A stretch of 60,967 nt of DNA from an uncultured Clostridiaceae bacterium (lineage in GTDB: Bacteria; Bacillota; Clostridia; TANB77; CAG-465): the NCBI GenBank assembly GCA_947381905.1, contig CANCXL010000010.1:1-60967 (forward strand). Reading direction: 5' to 3'. The position numbers were made by a program, and so were the translations under genes. How positions within the stretch are numbered: position 1 is the stretch's first letter; the number at the start of each line of letters is the position of its first letter. Below the pieces are notes generated by a model, which was given only the letters and a program-made list of their open reading frames with translations, made no database searches and was not told the DNA's origin. This document shows positions 23,978 through 35,200 of this stretch, piece by piece.

Positions 23978-26834
23978 ATTTTTTCTTTGTTACTTTTAGG
24001 TTCAAAATTCTTCTTAAAAACTCTCCTGTATAGCTTTCTTCTACTTTAGCTACTTGTTCTGGAGTACCAACAGCTACAATAGTACCACCATTGTCTCCAC
24101 CTTCAGGACCTAAATCTATAAGATGATCTGCACTCTTTATTACATCTAAATTATGTTCTATTACAAGCAAAGTATTTCCATTATCTACAAGTCTTTGTAA
24201 TATATCTATTAACTTATGTACATCTGCCATATGAAGACCTGTTGTAGGCTCATCTAAAATATACATTGTCTTTCCTGTAGAACGTTTTGAAAGCTCTGTT
24301 GCAAGTTTTATTCTTTGAGCTTCACCACCAGATAATGTGGTAGATGGTTGACCAATTTTTATATATCCAAGTCCAACATCCATTAAAGTCTGAAGCTTGT
24401 TTGCAATTTGAGGATGATTTTTAAAGAACTCAAGACCTTCTTCAACAGTCATATCTAAAACATCGCTTATACTTTTACCTCTATACTTTACTTCTAATGT
24501 TTCTCTTGAATATCTCTTACCTTTACATACTTCACAAGGTACATATACATCTGATAAGAAATTCATTTCAATTTTTATTATACCATCCCCAGAACATGCT
24601 TCACATCTTCCACCTGGTATGTTAAAACTAAATCTTCCTTTTTGATATCCTCTAAGTTTAGCTTCATTTGTATTTGCAAATATATCTCTAATATGATCAA
24701 ACATTCCTGTATATGTTGCTGGATTAGAACGTGGTGTTCTTCCTATTGGTGATTGGTCAATATTTATTACTTTATCAAAATATTCTAACCCTTTAATTTT
24801 GTCATATTCTCCTGGTCTTGTATATGCTCTATTTAAGTCTCTTTCCATTGTTTTACATATTATCTCATTTACTAATGTAGATTTTCCTGAACCAGATACT
24901 CCTGTTACACAGTTAAATACTCCTACTGGAATTTTAACACTAATATTTTTTAAATTATGTTCTCTTGCACCTTTAATCTCAAGATATCCTATTTTTGTTT
25001 TTCTTCTTTCTTTAGGAACAGGAATTTTAAGTTCACCACTTAAATACTTTCCAGTTATTGAGTCTTTACATTTTACGATATCTCCCGGTTTACCAGCAAA
25101 TACTACGTTTCCGCCATGAACTCCAGCACCAGGGCCAATATCTACTATAAAATCTGATTCTCTCATTGTATCTTCATCATGCTCTACTACAATTAATGTA
25201 TTTCCTAAATCTCTCATCTTCTTTAGAGAATTTAAAAGTTTCTCATTATCTTTTTGGTGAAGTCCAATACTTGGTTCATCTAATATATACAAAACACCTG
25301 TAAGTCCAGAGCCAATTTGAGTTGCAAGCCTTATTCTTTGAGATTCTCCTCCTGAAAGACTTCCAGCATTTCTAGATAAAGTTAGATAACTAAGTCCAAC
25401 ATCAATTAAAAATTGTAATCTTGAATTAAGCTCTTTTACAATTTGCTCACCTATCGCTCTGTCCTTCATTCCCATTTTTTCATATTCTTTATTTATTATA
25501 TTCTTTATTTCTACTATATTTTTGCAACATAACTCATGAATATTATATTTACCTATAGTTACTGCAAGTACTTCTTTTTTTAGTCTTGCGCCATCACAAT
25601 AATTACAATGTGTACTTGACATGAACCCTTCATAATATGTCTTCATTCCTTGCGATTTAGTATCATTACATCTTCTTTGCAGTGTATTTACTACACCTTC
25701 AAATTCTTCTTCAAATGCCTTGTCTGACATCTTTGTTCTATGTACAAACTTGATCTTTTCTCCTTTGCTTCCATATAATAATACATCCATAAAATCTTTT
25801 GGTAAATCCTTTAATTTAGTGGTAGGATTTACACCATAATGATTGCAAAGTCCTTCAATATACATTCTGCTAATTGAATCTACAAATGTTCCTGCACCAG
25901 TCCAACCTTTAATGCACCCATAATCTGATAATCTTTTATTCATATCTGGCATTATTTTTTCTGGATCTATACTCATTATTTCACCTAGACCTGTACAATG
26001 TGGACAGGCTCCAAAAGGACTATTAAATGAAAACATTCTTGGTGTCATTTCCTCAATACTTATTCCACAATCTACACATGCATAATTTTGAGAAAATACT
26101 TGATCTGTATTTTTATCTAAATTTACAATTATAACTAGATTTTCTGCATATTTTAATGCAAGTTCAACTGAATCAGCAAGTCTTTTTCTAATGTCTGGTC
26201 TTACTACAAGTCTATCAACTATAACCTCAATATCATGTTTTTTTTGTTTATCTAGTTGTGGGATTCCCTCAGATAAATCATAAGTTTCTCCGTCAATTCT
26301 TGCTCTGATATATCCATCTTTTAATACCTTTTCGAGAATCTTTACATGTTCACCTTTCTTACCGCGAATTACAGGTGTTACAACTAATATTTTAGTTCCT
26401 TCCTCATAAGAAAGTATTTGGTCAACAATCTCATCTATTGTCTGTTTTTTTATTCTCTTCCCACAATTTGGACAATGTGGTATACCAACACGCGCATATA
26501 ATAGTCTTAAATAATCATAAATCTCTGTTACTGTACCTACAGTAGAACGAGGGTTCTTAGAGGTAGTCTTCTGATCAATAGATATTGCAGGAGATAATCC
26601 TTCTATATATTCAACGTTTGGTTTTTCCATTATTCCTAGAAATTGTCTAGCATATGAAGATAGAGATTCAACATATCTCCTTTGACCTTCTGCATAGATA
26701 GTATCAAATGCCAAAGATGATTTTCCAGAACCTGATAGTCCTGTAAATACTACTAGTTCATTTCTTGGTATTTCTAAACTTATATTTTTTAAATTATTTT
26801 CTTTTGCTCCTTGTATTATTAATTTTTCATTCAT
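23976..26834 (-). CDS. uvrA: Excinuclease ABC subunit A
   Basis: UvrA is the damage-sensing ATPase of nucleotide excision repair. The 952-residue protein has two ABC modules: Walker [10 protein letters not shown] near residue 31 and GVSGSGKST near 640, and signature motifs LSGGESQR and LSGGEAQR. Zn-binding cysteine pairs occur as CPNC...CVDC...CPHC in the first half and CEAC...CEVC in the second. Length is normal. It is not next to uvrB here. Its promoter contains a LexA-type box, consistent with SOS control of uvrA in Firmicutes. Confidence 0.97.
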   Translation of the reverse strand: MNEKLIIQGAKENNLKNISLEIPRNELVVFTGLSGSGKSSLAFDTIYAEGQRRYVESLSSYARQFLGIMEKPNVEYIEGLSPAISIDQKTTSKNPRSTVGTVTEIYDYLRLLYARVGIPHCPNCGKRIKKQTIDEIVDQILSYEEGTKILVVTPVIRGKKGEHVKILEKVLKDGYIRARIDGETYDLSEGIPQLDKQKKHDIEVIVDRLVVRPDIRKRLADSVELALKYAENLVIIVNLDKNTDQVFSQNYACVDCGISIEEMTPRMFSFNSPFGACPHCTGLGEIMSIDPEKIMPDMNKRLSDYGCIKGWTGAGTFVDSISRMYIEGLCNHYGVNPTTKLKDLPKDFMDVLLYGSKGEKIKFVHRTKMSDKAFEEEFEGVVNTLQRRCNDTKSQGMKTYYEGFMSSTHCNYCDGARLKKEVLAVTIGKYNIHELCCKNIVEIKNIINKEYEKMGMKDRAIGEQIVKELNSRLQFLIDVGLSYLTLSRNAGSLSGGESQRIRLATQIGSGLTGVLYILDEPSIGLHQKDNEKLLNSLKKMRDLGNTLIVVEHDEDTMRESDFIVDIGPGAGVHGGNVVFAGKPGDIVKCKDSITGKYLSGELKIPVPKERRKTKIGYLEIKGAREHNLKNISVKIPVGVFNCVTGVSGSGKSTLVNEIICKTMERDLNRAYTRPGEYDKIKGLEYFDKVINIDQSPIGRTPRSNPATYTGMFDHIRDIFANTNEAKLRGYQKGRFSFNIPGGRCEACSGDGIIKIEMNFLSDVYVPCEVCKGKRYSRETLEVKYRGKSISDVLDMTVEEGLEFFKNHPQIANKLQTLMDVGLGYIKIGQPSTTLSGGEAQRIKLATELSKRSTGKTMYILDEPTTGLHMADVHKLIDILQRLVDNGNTLLVIEHNLDVIKSADHLIDLGPEGGDNGGTIVAVGTPEQVAKVEESYTGEFLRRILNLKVTKKK

Positions 26835-26860
26835 TTTTATCCACCTTCAAAATCATTTGT

Positions 26861-26901
26861 ATTATACCATACTCTAGTTTGTTTTACAAGAACGTTTGTA
26901 C
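26861..26901 (-). promoter_or_regulatory. uvrA promoter with LexA-type box
   Basis: TTGTAA (26884-26889) and TATAAT (26861-26866) are 17 nt apart on the minus strand. GAACGTTTGTAC (26890-26901) abuts the -35 and matches the LexA pattern GAAC-N4-GTTY except for one base. Confidence 0.75.
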
Positions 26902-26910
26902 GTTTTATAA

Positions 26911-26947
26911 AAAAAGGCTTATGGAAATTTATTCCATGAGCCTTTTT
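26911..26947 (-). terminator. Terminator after the methyltransferase gene
   Basis: A 16-bp stem (AAAAAGGCTTATGGAA with one G-U) and a 5-nt loop; U-runs are present on both strands. Confidence 0.85.
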
Positions 26948-26948
26948 C

Positions 26949-27809
26949 TTACTTTAACCTTTTAATTATGGTACGCATAATACTATCATCTATAAATGTA
27001 TTATTTACTTCAAATTTATCTTCTGGTAATAGTTCTTCTATAAATGTAACAGATGGTACATAATGCCACTTTCCACCAACTTTTAATGAGTTTAATATTT
27101 TCATATAGCTTTGAGCATATTCAAAACATTCTTGGTCATTTGCTTCTTCCTGATTTGCCTCATTAAAGTGTTTAGTAAAGGTTAAATTAGATGTTATTAA
27201 ATCATATGTATTTTCTGGATAATCTTTTAAAAGCCAATCTTCTTGCTCTAGTCTATCTGTATCTTCACACTCCATATCTAAGCCATATGAATCTATTCCT
27301 TTTTGATTTAAGTATTTAACTAATTCCCCATTTTTTCCGCAACCTATATCTAAAGATTTACCTTTGAGTTCTTCATCTTTTACATCTAAAATCTCTAAAA
27401 TAAATTCTGGCGAATATTTTGAAGAAGCTTTATCATTATCTTCTTTTGATGTAAAATCGTTTATGAAATTTCTTACTTGTGTAAAGTGTTCAAGTGCAAT
27501 TCTTTCATAATCTTTTTCAGGATTTCCTATATTTTCAATCAATTTATGATATATTTCTAATATGTTTTGACAATCCTTTTTACTAAAATTTTTCCCGTTA
27601 GTTCCTTTAGCCAAATTTGCTAAAAAACTTCTAGATAGTTTTTCTAATACTTTATTATAATTATCTGTATTTAGTTCCTCTATAATCTTTTCCCTATTTA
27701 AATCAAAAGCCTCTTTATGCTCAACATTTCTTTTATTTAATATTAAATTTTCAAAGCTTTTCCCTTCAAATGCAGTAAGTATAAACGTATATAATTCTTC
27801 TGTATTCAT
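26949..27809 (-). CDS. Class I SAM-dependent methyltransferase-like protein
   Basis: A 286-residue protein. The C-terminal half is a Rossmann methyltransferase domain: DIGCGKNGELVKYL near residue 153 (motif I), then YGLDME and YDLITSNLTFTKHFN. The N-terminal half is helical and polar with no recognised domain. Substrate unknown. AAGGAGG before the ATG supports the start; its terminator lies directly downstream, so it is a single-gene unit. Confidence 0.72.
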   Translation of the reverse strand: MNTEELYTFILTAFEGKSFENLILNKRNVEHKEAFDLNREKIIEELNTDNYNKVLEKLSRSFLANLAKGTNGKNFSKKDCQNILEIYHKLIENIGNPEKDYERIALEHFTQVRNFINDFTSKEDNDKASSKYSPEFILEILDVKDEELKGKSLDIGCGKNGELVKYLNQKGIDSYGLDMECEDTDRLEQEDWLLKDYPENTYDLITSNLTFTKHFNEANQEEANDQECFEYAQSYMKILNSLKVGGKWHYVPSVTFIEELLPEDKFEVNNTFIDDSIMRTIIKRLK

Positions 27810-27866
27810 TTTTTCCTCCTTAAAGTTTATTTATTATATCACACATTATGTAAAATATCTATTATT

Positions 27867-28469
27867 TTACTTTAAATGCGGTGTCTGACCACTATAAATT
27901 ATTTTAAAGCCATTTTCGTCTTTTTCTATCTTTGTTATAGAAGTCTTTGGTATTTTTACAGATTTTTGCCTATTTGACCATCTCTTTTTCTCTATAATAT
28001 GATATATAATACTAATTACTCCAGCATGAGTTACTATCATTAAATTTTCTACATCTTTATTTTCTTTTACTATTTTAAAAAAGGCATCTCTAATTCTATG
28101 GAAGAATTCTTTTGGTGACTCACCTTCTGGAAATTTTTCATTATATTTAAGTTTAGAAAAAAATGCATTAGGATAATTTTTTATAGCTTCCTCATTTAAC
28201 ATTCCAGCAAAAATACCATTATTATTTTCACGAATGCTACTATCATATACGATTTCTAAATTTAACTTTTTATTTATTATTTCAGCTGTCATCTGCGCTC
28301 TTTTTAAATCACTAGAAATAATCTTGTCTACTTTTATTTGCTCACTATCTTCAAGATAATCCGCAAGCTTTTGTGCTTTCTTAATTCCTTCTTCAATTAA
28401 TGGAAGGTTACTCCATCCACCTCTATATCTTTCATCATCATCTCCATGTCTTACTAGATATATGTTCAT
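27867..28469 (-). CDS. Histidine phosphatase superfamily protein
   Basis: A 200-residue phosphoglycerate-mutase-like enzyme. The catalytic motif is VRHGDDDE at residues 6-13, where acidic residues replace the usual T/E after RHG; SSDLKRAQMTAEII supplies the conserved Arg and a late THAGVIS the second His. Such proteins dephosphorylate sugar phosphates, nucleotides or proteins; the substrate is unknown. AAAGGAG precedes the ATG. Confidence 0.8.
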   Translation of the reverse strand: MNIYLVRHGDDDERYRGGWSNLPLIEEGIKKAQKLADYLEDSEQIKVDKIISSDLKRAQMTAEIINKKLNLEIVYDSSIRENNNGIFAGMLNEEAIKNYPNAFFSKLKYNEKFPEGESPKEFFHRIRDAFFKIVKENKDVENLMIVTHAGVISIIYHIIEKKRWSNRQKSVKIPKTSITKIEKDENGFKIIYSGQTPHLK

Positions 28470-28516
28470 TTTACTCTCCTTTAATATAAACTATATTGTA
28501 TCATATATAATGAAAA

Positions 28517-28544
28517 AAAGTAAGGGGTTATATTCCCTTACTTT
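28517..28544 (-). terminator. Terminator after the GT51 gene
   Basis: A 10-bp stem (AAAGTAAGGG and complement) with an 8-nt loop is followed by seven T on the minus strand. It overlaps the 3' end of the coding region. Confidence 0.8.
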
Positions 28545-29253
28545 CTCTAATTTTTTTAATTAACTCTTGTGCCACATCTTGACTTATACTATTTGTGTCA
28601 AGCATTGAGTTTATTACAATGATCTGTCTTTGATAAGTATAAATAGAGTCATTACTTAATTGATAAACACTAGGAGCATTAGGAATTCCTGCAAGTAACG
28701 TTATCTCATTTATATCTAGCTCTTTAGGTTCTTTGGAAAAATATCCATTTGACGCTTTGCCTATTCCGTAATACCCATCTCCGTAATATATTATATTTAT
28801 ATATAGTTCTAATATATCATCTTTAGTATATTCTTCTTCTAAATCCATTGATACAAATACTTCTGCTACTTTTCTACTTAATACTTTCTTTTGTTCAAAA
28901 TACAAATTTTTAGCAAGTTGTTGTGTTATTGTACTTCCGCCTCCTATAATTTTTTTATTTTCTAAATTACTAAGAAAGGCTCTACCTATGGAATAAATAT
29001 CTACTCCAAAATGTCCATAAAATCTTTTATCTTCAATAGATACAACCGCATTTAAATAGTCTTTTGGAATTTCGTCTATTTTTACATAACTTGGATTACT
29101 TCTAATCTCATTTATTTTCTCTTTTATACTGACTTCATCTGTTACAGATTTATATAATTTATATCCATCTGCTATAATATATCCAGCAATAAAAATACAA
29201 ATTAAAAATAATAATATTATTATCCTTTTTATTCCCTTAAACAATGATTTCAT
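28528..29253 (-). CDS. Monofunctional peptidoglycan glycosyltransferase (GT51)
   Basis: A 241-residue membrane-anchored transglycosylase that polymerises lipid II into glycan strands. A membrane helix spans about residues 9-29; the GT51 domain shows EDKRFYGHFG (catalytic Glu) near residue 73, GGSTITQQLAKNL near 100 and the later RK and PNAPSVYQL motifs. There is no transpeptidase domain, so it is of the MtgA/Sgt type. It sits downstream of an unknown gene by about 43 nt and ends in a terminator. Confidence 0.88.
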   Translation of the reverse strand: MKSLFKGIKRIIILLFLICIFIAGYIIADGYKLYKSVTDEVSIKEKINEIRSNPSYVKIDEIPKDYLNAVVSIEDKRFYGHFGVDIYSIGRAFLSNLENKKIIGGGSTITQQLAKNLYFEQKKVLSRKVAEVFVSMDLEEEYTKDDILELYINIIYYGDGYYGIGKASNGYFSKEPKELDINEITLLAGIPNAPSVYQLSNDSIYTYQRQIIVINSMLDTNSISQDVAQELIKKIRESKGI

Positions 29254-29296
29254 TTAATCACCGCCTTTTGATAAATTATATAACATATTATCATAA

Positions 29297-29728
29297 TTAA
29301 CAAGTTTTGTTCTTACATATCTGAATCCCCTGTGTGTTTAAATAATAATCATGAATTGAAATTATATCTTTTATACTGCTTTTTATTTCCATTACATTGT
29401 AACAGTTTATTACAACAATATTAGGTTCAACAAACTTAAAGTATTCATTAACTCTTGATATAAACGACTCACTTCCATTTACTACTAAAATTATATTTTC
29501 ATTTATATAATCATTTACAACCTCTTCATTTAGCCATTCCATATATATTATCTTTTTATTTAAGCTTCTAAAATATTTATTTACTATTTTATCTAATTTT
29601 TCTTTTTCACTATTTTGATTAATATATATTACTTTAGCATTGTCATATTCTTTAGAAATAAAATTATTTGCTACAATTAAAGAATGTGTATAACTCGATA
29701 CAAAAGAACACACCTTTATATTCTTCAT
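29297..29728 (-). CDS. Protein of unknown function
   Basis: A 143-residue soluble protein with alternating hydrophobic strands and helices (KVIYIN, IILVVNGSESF, IVVINCYNV), suggestive of a small alpha/beta fold. No catalytic motif is recognisable. A GAGGTGA SD fits the ATG. It may be cotranscribed with the GT51 gene downstream. Confidence 0.6.
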   Translation of the reverse strand: MKNIKVCSFVSSYTHSLIVANNFISKEYDNAKVIYINQNSEKEKLDKIVNKYFRSLNKKIIYMEWLNEEVVNDYINENIILVVNGSESFISRVNEYFKFVEPNIVVINCYNVMEIKSSIKDIISIHDYYLNTQGIQICKNKTC

Positions 29729-29860
29729 AATATCACCTCATGACAATAATTTTAAAACAAATAATATAAAAAATTTGTACTATTATTTGAACTGACATTT
29801 TTAGAACTTATTTTTAAAGTAATAATTAAATTTTTGCACATGATATTAATGGTGATATTA

Positions 29861-30070
29861 ATGTCTAAATTAAAAAAACAATTTTTCGTATTATTTTATG
29901 TATTTATTATTTTTAATTCAATGCTACCAAATACTGATAATACAAAATCATTAAAACATTTAAATACAATAATTCCTGGAATTAATAAAAATTATGAAAA
30001 AACTCAAGTCGGTAAAGAAGAAAAAGAATATTCTTTTAAATTATTAGAATTAATAAAAGAAATATTTTAA
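29861..30070 (+). CDS. Short secreted or membrane-anchored peptide
   Basis: A 69-residue ORF. MSKLKKQFF followed by a hydrophobic stretch (about residues 8-23) looks like a signal sequence or anchor; the rest is polar with many lysines and asparagines. The ATG at 29861 has only a modest SD (GGTGA at 5 nt); an upstream TTG frame start lacks one. It is divergent from the gene at 29297. No family recognised. Confidence 0.45.
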   Translation: MSKLKKQFFVLFYVFIIFNSMLPNTDNTKSLKHLNTIIPGINKNYEKTQVGKEEKEYSFKLLELIKEIF

Positions 30071-30149
30071 ATTTATAATAAAATTTGTTATATTTTATAT
30101 TTATTCGCACAAAATATTTATGACAAATTATTTTTGTCAGGAGGTACTT

Positions 30150-30362
30150 ATGAAAACATTATATAATATACTTCTAACCCTAGTTATAATAGGTGCTTTA
30201 AACTGGGGTATATTAGGTCTATTTAAAATAGATCTAATAGGTTCAATTTTTGGTGGAATGACAAGTGTAATAAGTAGAATTGTATTTGTTATAGTTGGAC
30301 TTTGTGGTATTGGTGCTATAGCTTTATATAAACCAATTAACGAAGAACTAACGCATTCCTAA
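30150..30362 (+). CDS. DUF378 family small membrane protein
   Basis: A 70-residue protein with two membrane helices. TLYNILLTLVIIGALNWGILGLF at the N terminus and the later IVFVIVGLCGIGAI helix match the DUF378 family, small bacterial membrane proteins of unknown function. AGGAGG precedes the ATG. An inverted repeat TGACAAA/TTTGTCA (30121-30139) lies directly upstream of the SD and could be an operator or hairpin. A terminator follows. Confidence 0.8.
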   Translation: MKTLYNILLTLVIIGALNWGILGLFKIDLIGSIFGGMTSVISRIVFVIVGLCGIGAIALYKPINEELTHS

Positions 30363-30369
30363 AAAGCAA

Positions 30370-30393
30370 ACATCTAGAAATAATTCTAGATGT
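30370..30393. terminator. Bidirectional terminator
   Basis: A 10-bp perfect stem (ACATCTAGAA and complement) with a 4-nt loop; T-run on the plus strand and T-rich sequence on the minus strand end the convergent DUF378 and RNA methyltransferase genes. Confidence 0.85.
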
Positions 30394-31195
30394 TTTTATT
30401 TTTATATTGTTCATATAATACTATTGATGTTGCAACTCCAACATTTAACGATTCTATTTTGTCAGTCATAGGAATTTTTACCAATATATCCGATATCTCT
30501 TGAATTTCTTTTGAAACTCCATTTGCTTCATTTCCCATGACAAAAGCATATTTTAAATTTAAATCTAAAGTGGATAACATATTATTTGTATCTAAACTAA
30601 GAGTTACTAACTCATATCCAAATTCTTTTAATATATTTAGCTCTTCTACTGAATCGATATATATAATATTAGAGTTTAGTATTCCTCCCATTGTTGAACG
30701 CAATGCTTTTGGAGAATATACATCTGCTGTTCCTTGCGTACATATTATAGTATCTACATCAAAAGCATTAGAACTTCTTACTATAGTTCCAATATTGCCT
30801 AAATCTTGTACTTGATCTAACACAACTATATTTTTGCTTTCATTTAAAAGTATGTCTCTTAAATTATATTCCGGCATTTTAAGAACAACAAGCACTCCTT
30901 GTGGAGTCATTGTATCTGTCATATATTTAAATGTATTTTCGTTAAATTCTAACACTTTAATGTTTTCTAATTTTAATATTTTATTTAAAAGTTCTTGTCC
31001 ACCATTTGCTGATAATAATATAGATTTAGAATAAGCGATAAACAAAATGTCTATCGCTTTATTCCTGTCTAATATTTCATTTGCAATTTTAATTCCTTCT
31101 AAATAAAAAGCTTTATTTTTGTTTCTAAATTTCTTTTCATTTAATCCTCTAATGAACTTTACATTATCATTAGATTTACTAGATATTGCTTCCAT
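30386..31195 (-). CDS. TrmH/SpoU family RNA 2'-O-methyltransferase
   Basis: A 269-residue SPOUT methyltransferase with an N-terminal substrate-binding domain and the three SpoU motifs: VQDLGNIGTIVRSSNAF near residue 125, VMGNEANGVS near 220 and IPMTDKIESLNVGVATSIVLYE near 240. It methylates ribose 2'-OH in rRNA or tRNA; the site is unknown. The gene starts 9 nt after the PpiC gene and is probably part of the ligA-mfd-ppiC unit. Confidence 0.88.
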   Translation of the reverse strand: MEAISSKSNDNVKFIRGLNEKKFRNKNKAFYLEGIKIANEILDRNKAIDILFIAYSKSILLSANGGQELLNKILKLENIKVLEFNENTFKYMTDTMTPQGVLVVLKMPEYNLRDILLNESKNIVVLDQVQDLGNIGTIVRSSNAFDVDTIICTQGTADVYSPKALRSTMGGILNSNIIYIDSVEELNILKEFGYELVTLSLDTNNMLSTLDLNLKYAFVMGNEANGVSKEIQEISDILVKIPMTDKIESLNVGVATSIVLYEQYKNKNI

Positions 31196-31203
31196 ATTAT
31201 CTC

Positions 31204-32292
31204 CTATTGTTCTGCACCTGTGTCTTCTCCACCAATTGTAATAGTGTTGTCTCCACTACCTACAGAGTATTGATTGTTTTGATTAGTATCATCTTTATAT
31301 GCGTCTGGATTTAGAGTTAATACAAATGCTTTAAATTTTTCTTTATCGTATGTATATTCTCTTTCTTCAATTATATTGTTAAAAAGTGAATTTGCATATT
31401 CTTGTCTTTCTATCTCACTATTTAATCTTCCATTTTCATTTTTAGCATTTAATTTTATAATATGATATCCATATGTTGTTTCAACTAGTTCTGGATATAT
31501 TTCTCCAACTTTCATTTTCTTTACAGCATCTTCATACTCATCTACTGTGTTGTTATCCATATACATTAAATATTGTCCGCCATTTTGAGCTGTAGCAGTA
31601 TCTGCTGAATTTGCTTTTGCAAGCTCTCCAAAGTCTTCTCCATCTTTAGCTCTTTTTAATATATCTTCTGCTTTAGTCTTTAATTCTGCTTTTTGGTCAT
31701 CTGTTAATTTATTTCCATTAGCATCTGTAAATGATAATAAAATATGTGATGTATCATATTCATTCATATCTACTTCTTGACCTTCTTGATATTTTGCACG
31801 AATATATTCTTCAACTTTTGAAGATTCTGCTTCAGTTGCTAATTTTTCAATATATGCAGAAATAATATAGTCATTATAATATATTTGTCTTAATGTATCT
31901 ATATTAAAATCATAATTTTCTTTAAAGAATTCTATATATTCTTTATCTTTAAACATTTTATCTACTTCTTCTTTGTCTTCTTTAGATATTTTAACACCAG
32001 CTTTTTTAGCATCAGCAAGTATCATTTTATCTGATATAGCCTTGTTTAAAATTTCATCAGGAATTTGACTTGATGCATATCCATAGCTTTGTAAATATTG
32101 TGAAAACATTTCATAATATACTTGATATTCTTTAGTTGTAACTTTTCCTCCATCAAATTTAACAAGTGCTTTGTTATCTTTAAGTACTACAGCGCCAACA
32201 ATAGCGGCAACTAAAATTAGCAGAATAGCAAGTATTGCGATAATAACGCTACTTTCATTTCCAGCTTTTAATTTTCTTGTTTTACTATTCAT
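31204..32292 (-). CDS. Membrane-anchored peptidyl-prolyl isomerase (PpiC/PrsA-like foldase)
   Basis: A 362-residue extracytoplasmic foldase. An N-terminal membrane helix (about residues 16-37) lacks the lipobox cysteine of typical PrsA lipoproteins, so it is anchored by the helix. A SurA-N-like helical region follows (residues 45-170), then a parvulin domain with SHILLSF near residue 185, DFGELAKANSADTATAQNGG near 220 and the TTYGYHIIKL end. The C terminus is polar. It helps secreted proteins fold. It starts 5 nt after mfd. Confidence 0.88.
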   Translation of the reverse strand: MNSKTRKLKAGNESSVIIAILAILLILVAAIVGAVVLKDNKALVKFDGGKVTTKEYQVYYEMFSQYLQSYGYASSQIPDEILNKAISDKMILADAKKAGVKISKEDKEEVDKMFKDKEYIEFFKENYDFNIDTLRQIYYNDYIISAYIEKLATEAESSKVEEYIRAKYQEGQEVDMNEYDTSHILLSFTDANGNKLTDDQKAELKTKAEDILKRAKDGEDFGELAKANSADTATAQNGGQYLMYMDNNTVDEYEDAVKKMKVGEIYPELVETTYGYHIIKLNAKNENGRLNSEIERQEYANSLFNNIIEEREYTYDKEKFKAFVLTLNPDAYKDDTNQNNQYSVGSGDNTITIGGEDTGAEQ

Positions 32293-32296
32293 ATTT

Positions 32297-35200
32297 TTAC
32301 CCCTTTTCTTTTATAGTATTTTCTAATTTACTAATCTCTAACTGTACACGGATAAGTATATCATTACTTATATCATTTGTCAACGTGATTTTATAATTCA
32401 TTGGCTCAAATTTTATCATACGATTTGTAGCTAATATTCTTGTAATTCCTAGCATTCTTGCTTTATTTCTAATTTCAACAATTTTTATTAAGTTTTCAGT
32501 TTCTTTAGGGATATCGCCAAATCTATCAAGCAACTCATCTACTACTTCCATAGATTCTTCTTGATTCTTAATATCTGATATTTTTTGGTACATATCTATC
32601 TTTTGAATAGGATCCTTAATATATAAATCACTAATATATGCAGATACATTTATATCCATTTTTACTTCTTTAAATACTTCTTCTTTTGCAACTGCATCTT
32701 TTCCTTCTTTTTCTTCTCTTATTGCCTTTTCAAGAAGGGCAAGGTATAACTCATATCCTACTTTTGCCATGTGCCCATGTTGTTCTCTTCCAAGTAAGTT
32801 TCCAGCACCCCTAATTTCAAGATCTCTTAATGCAATCTTAAATCCGCTACCAAATTCAGTAAAATCTTTTATTGCTTTAAGTCTTTTTTGTGATTCTTCA
32901 GATAATGACTTATTTTCTGGATAAGTTATATATGCATATGCAAGTCTATTAGATCTTCCTACTCTACCCCTAATTTGATAAAGCTGTGCAAGACCTAATG
33001 TATCTGCATCTTCTACTATTAGTGTATTAGCATTTGCAACATCTATACCTGATTCTAAAATAGTAGTACAAACAATAATATCTATCTCATGTTCCATAAA
33101 TTCAAGCATAACAGTCTCAACCATATCTGGCGACATTTGTCCATGTGCTACTCCTATTCTTGCATATGGAACTAGCTCTCTTAAATTAGCAACTATTTCA
33201 TCAAGCTTACTTACCCTATTATTTAAATATATTATCTGCCCATCTCTTGATAATTCTTTTTCTATTGCCTCTTTAACAACATTTCTATCATACTCTAGTA
33301 CATATGTATGTACTGGTAATCTTTCCATAGGAGGTTCACTTAATGTGCTCATACCCCTTATGCCTATCATTGACATGTGCAATGTTCTTGGTATAGGTGT
33401 TGCTGTCATAGATAAGACATCTACAGTCTCTTTTAATATCTTAATTGCTTCTTTGTCCTTAACGCCAAATCTATGTTCTTCATCTATTATTAAAAGACCT
33501 AAATCTTTAAAAAATACATCTTTTGATAATATTCTGTGAGTCCCAACTAAAATATCTACTTTACCATCTACTAAATCTTTTAAAATTTGAGTTTGCTCTT
33601 TTTTAGTTTTAAATCTACTTAAAAATTCAACTCTTACTCCAAAATCCTTCATTCTTTTTTCAAAAGTTCTATATTGTTGTAATGCAAGTACTGTAGTAGG
33701 TACAAGATATGCTACTTGTTTTGAATTCATAACAGCCTTAAATGCTGCACGAAGAGCAAGCTCTGTTTTACCATATCCTACATCACCACATAAAAGCCTG
33801 TCCATTGGTTTATCATCTTCCATATCTTCCTTAATTTCTTCTAAAGAAGTCTTTTGATCATTTGTAAGTTCATACTCAAAGGAATCTTCAAACTCTTTTT
33901 GCCATGGTGTATCTTTTTCATATGCATATCCTGTCATTTTTTCTCTTTTTGCATATAAAAGCATTAACTCTTTTGCTATCTCTTTAACATGTGCTTTTAC
34001 TTTAGTTTTTGTTTTTTCCCATTCTTTTGAGCCTAATGTATTAATTTTAGGTTTTGCACCATCATCACATACGTATTTACCAACACAATCCAGTTGGGCA
34101 ATAGGAACATATAGCATTCCTCTATCAGAATATTCTATTTTAATATAATCTTTTTGGACATCTTCAACTCTTATTGTCTCTACTCCACGATATATACCTA
34201 TGCCATGATTTTCGTGTACAACATAATCGCCCTCTTTTAAGTCTGCATAAGTATTTATCTTTTGTCCTGTTGAAGTCTTTTTTATTTTTTTAGTAGTAGT
34301 AGAAAGACCACTAACAGGCTCTGCTATTACAAGAACTTCAAACTCATCCGAATAAAATCCTCCAGAAATTATGCCTTTAGTAATATATACTTTTCCTACG
34401 TCTAAACTATCTGTTGCAAAAATACTAGGAATTTCTTCAACTCTAATTTTTAAATCCTGAAGATAGTTTTTTACTTGATTATATCTAGTATCTGTTGGAA
34501 ATACTAATAATACAGCTTTATTTTTTGCTCGTTCAATATCTAAATTTAATACTTCAAGAGAAGATTTATAAAAATTAGCTTCTTTTATACTAAAATTATA
34601 TACAAGCCTATTTCTTTGAACAAGCTTATCTATATTTATCTTCTCCAAATATATACTAGACATTTCTTTTTCAAGTCTTGTCTCTATTTCTTCATATCCT
34701 AAATAATTGTTTACAAATGGTATATGAATATATTCTCTTTGTGCTAAAACCTTAATTGTTTCTACATTTTCATATCCTATATTATTCGCTTTTTCTTTAC
34801 ATTTAGATGGTTCATCTATAAATATGTTATAGCTTTTTAAATAATCTATTAAAGTTTCAGGCCTTTTTACAAGCACATTAAAATACTTGTCTATTAAATT
34901 GTCTAGTGATCCTGTTTTTATCTTTTCTATATCTTCTAATATATTTGCTTCAAGCTCTTTACTAAGTCCATTATTTTTTACATAATTTTCAAGCTCGGTC
35001 ACTACTGCTTCAACTTTCTCTTTAGTAATATAGTTTTCTGATACTTGTGACATGTCTATCTTTTTTACAGTATCAATACTTCTTTGAGTAATTGGATCAA
35101 AAGTTCTTATACTGTCTACCTCATCTCCAAAAAACTCTATTCTATATGGTAAATCATTATTTATGCAGAATAAATCTATTATTCCACCACGAACTGCAAA

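Noticed and set aside
30121-30139. TGACAAA/TTTGTCA inverted repeat before the DUF378 gene as a defined operator
   Set aside because: The arms are only 7 bp in AT-rich sequence and no regulator gene is adjacent, so it is mentioned only within the gene entry.
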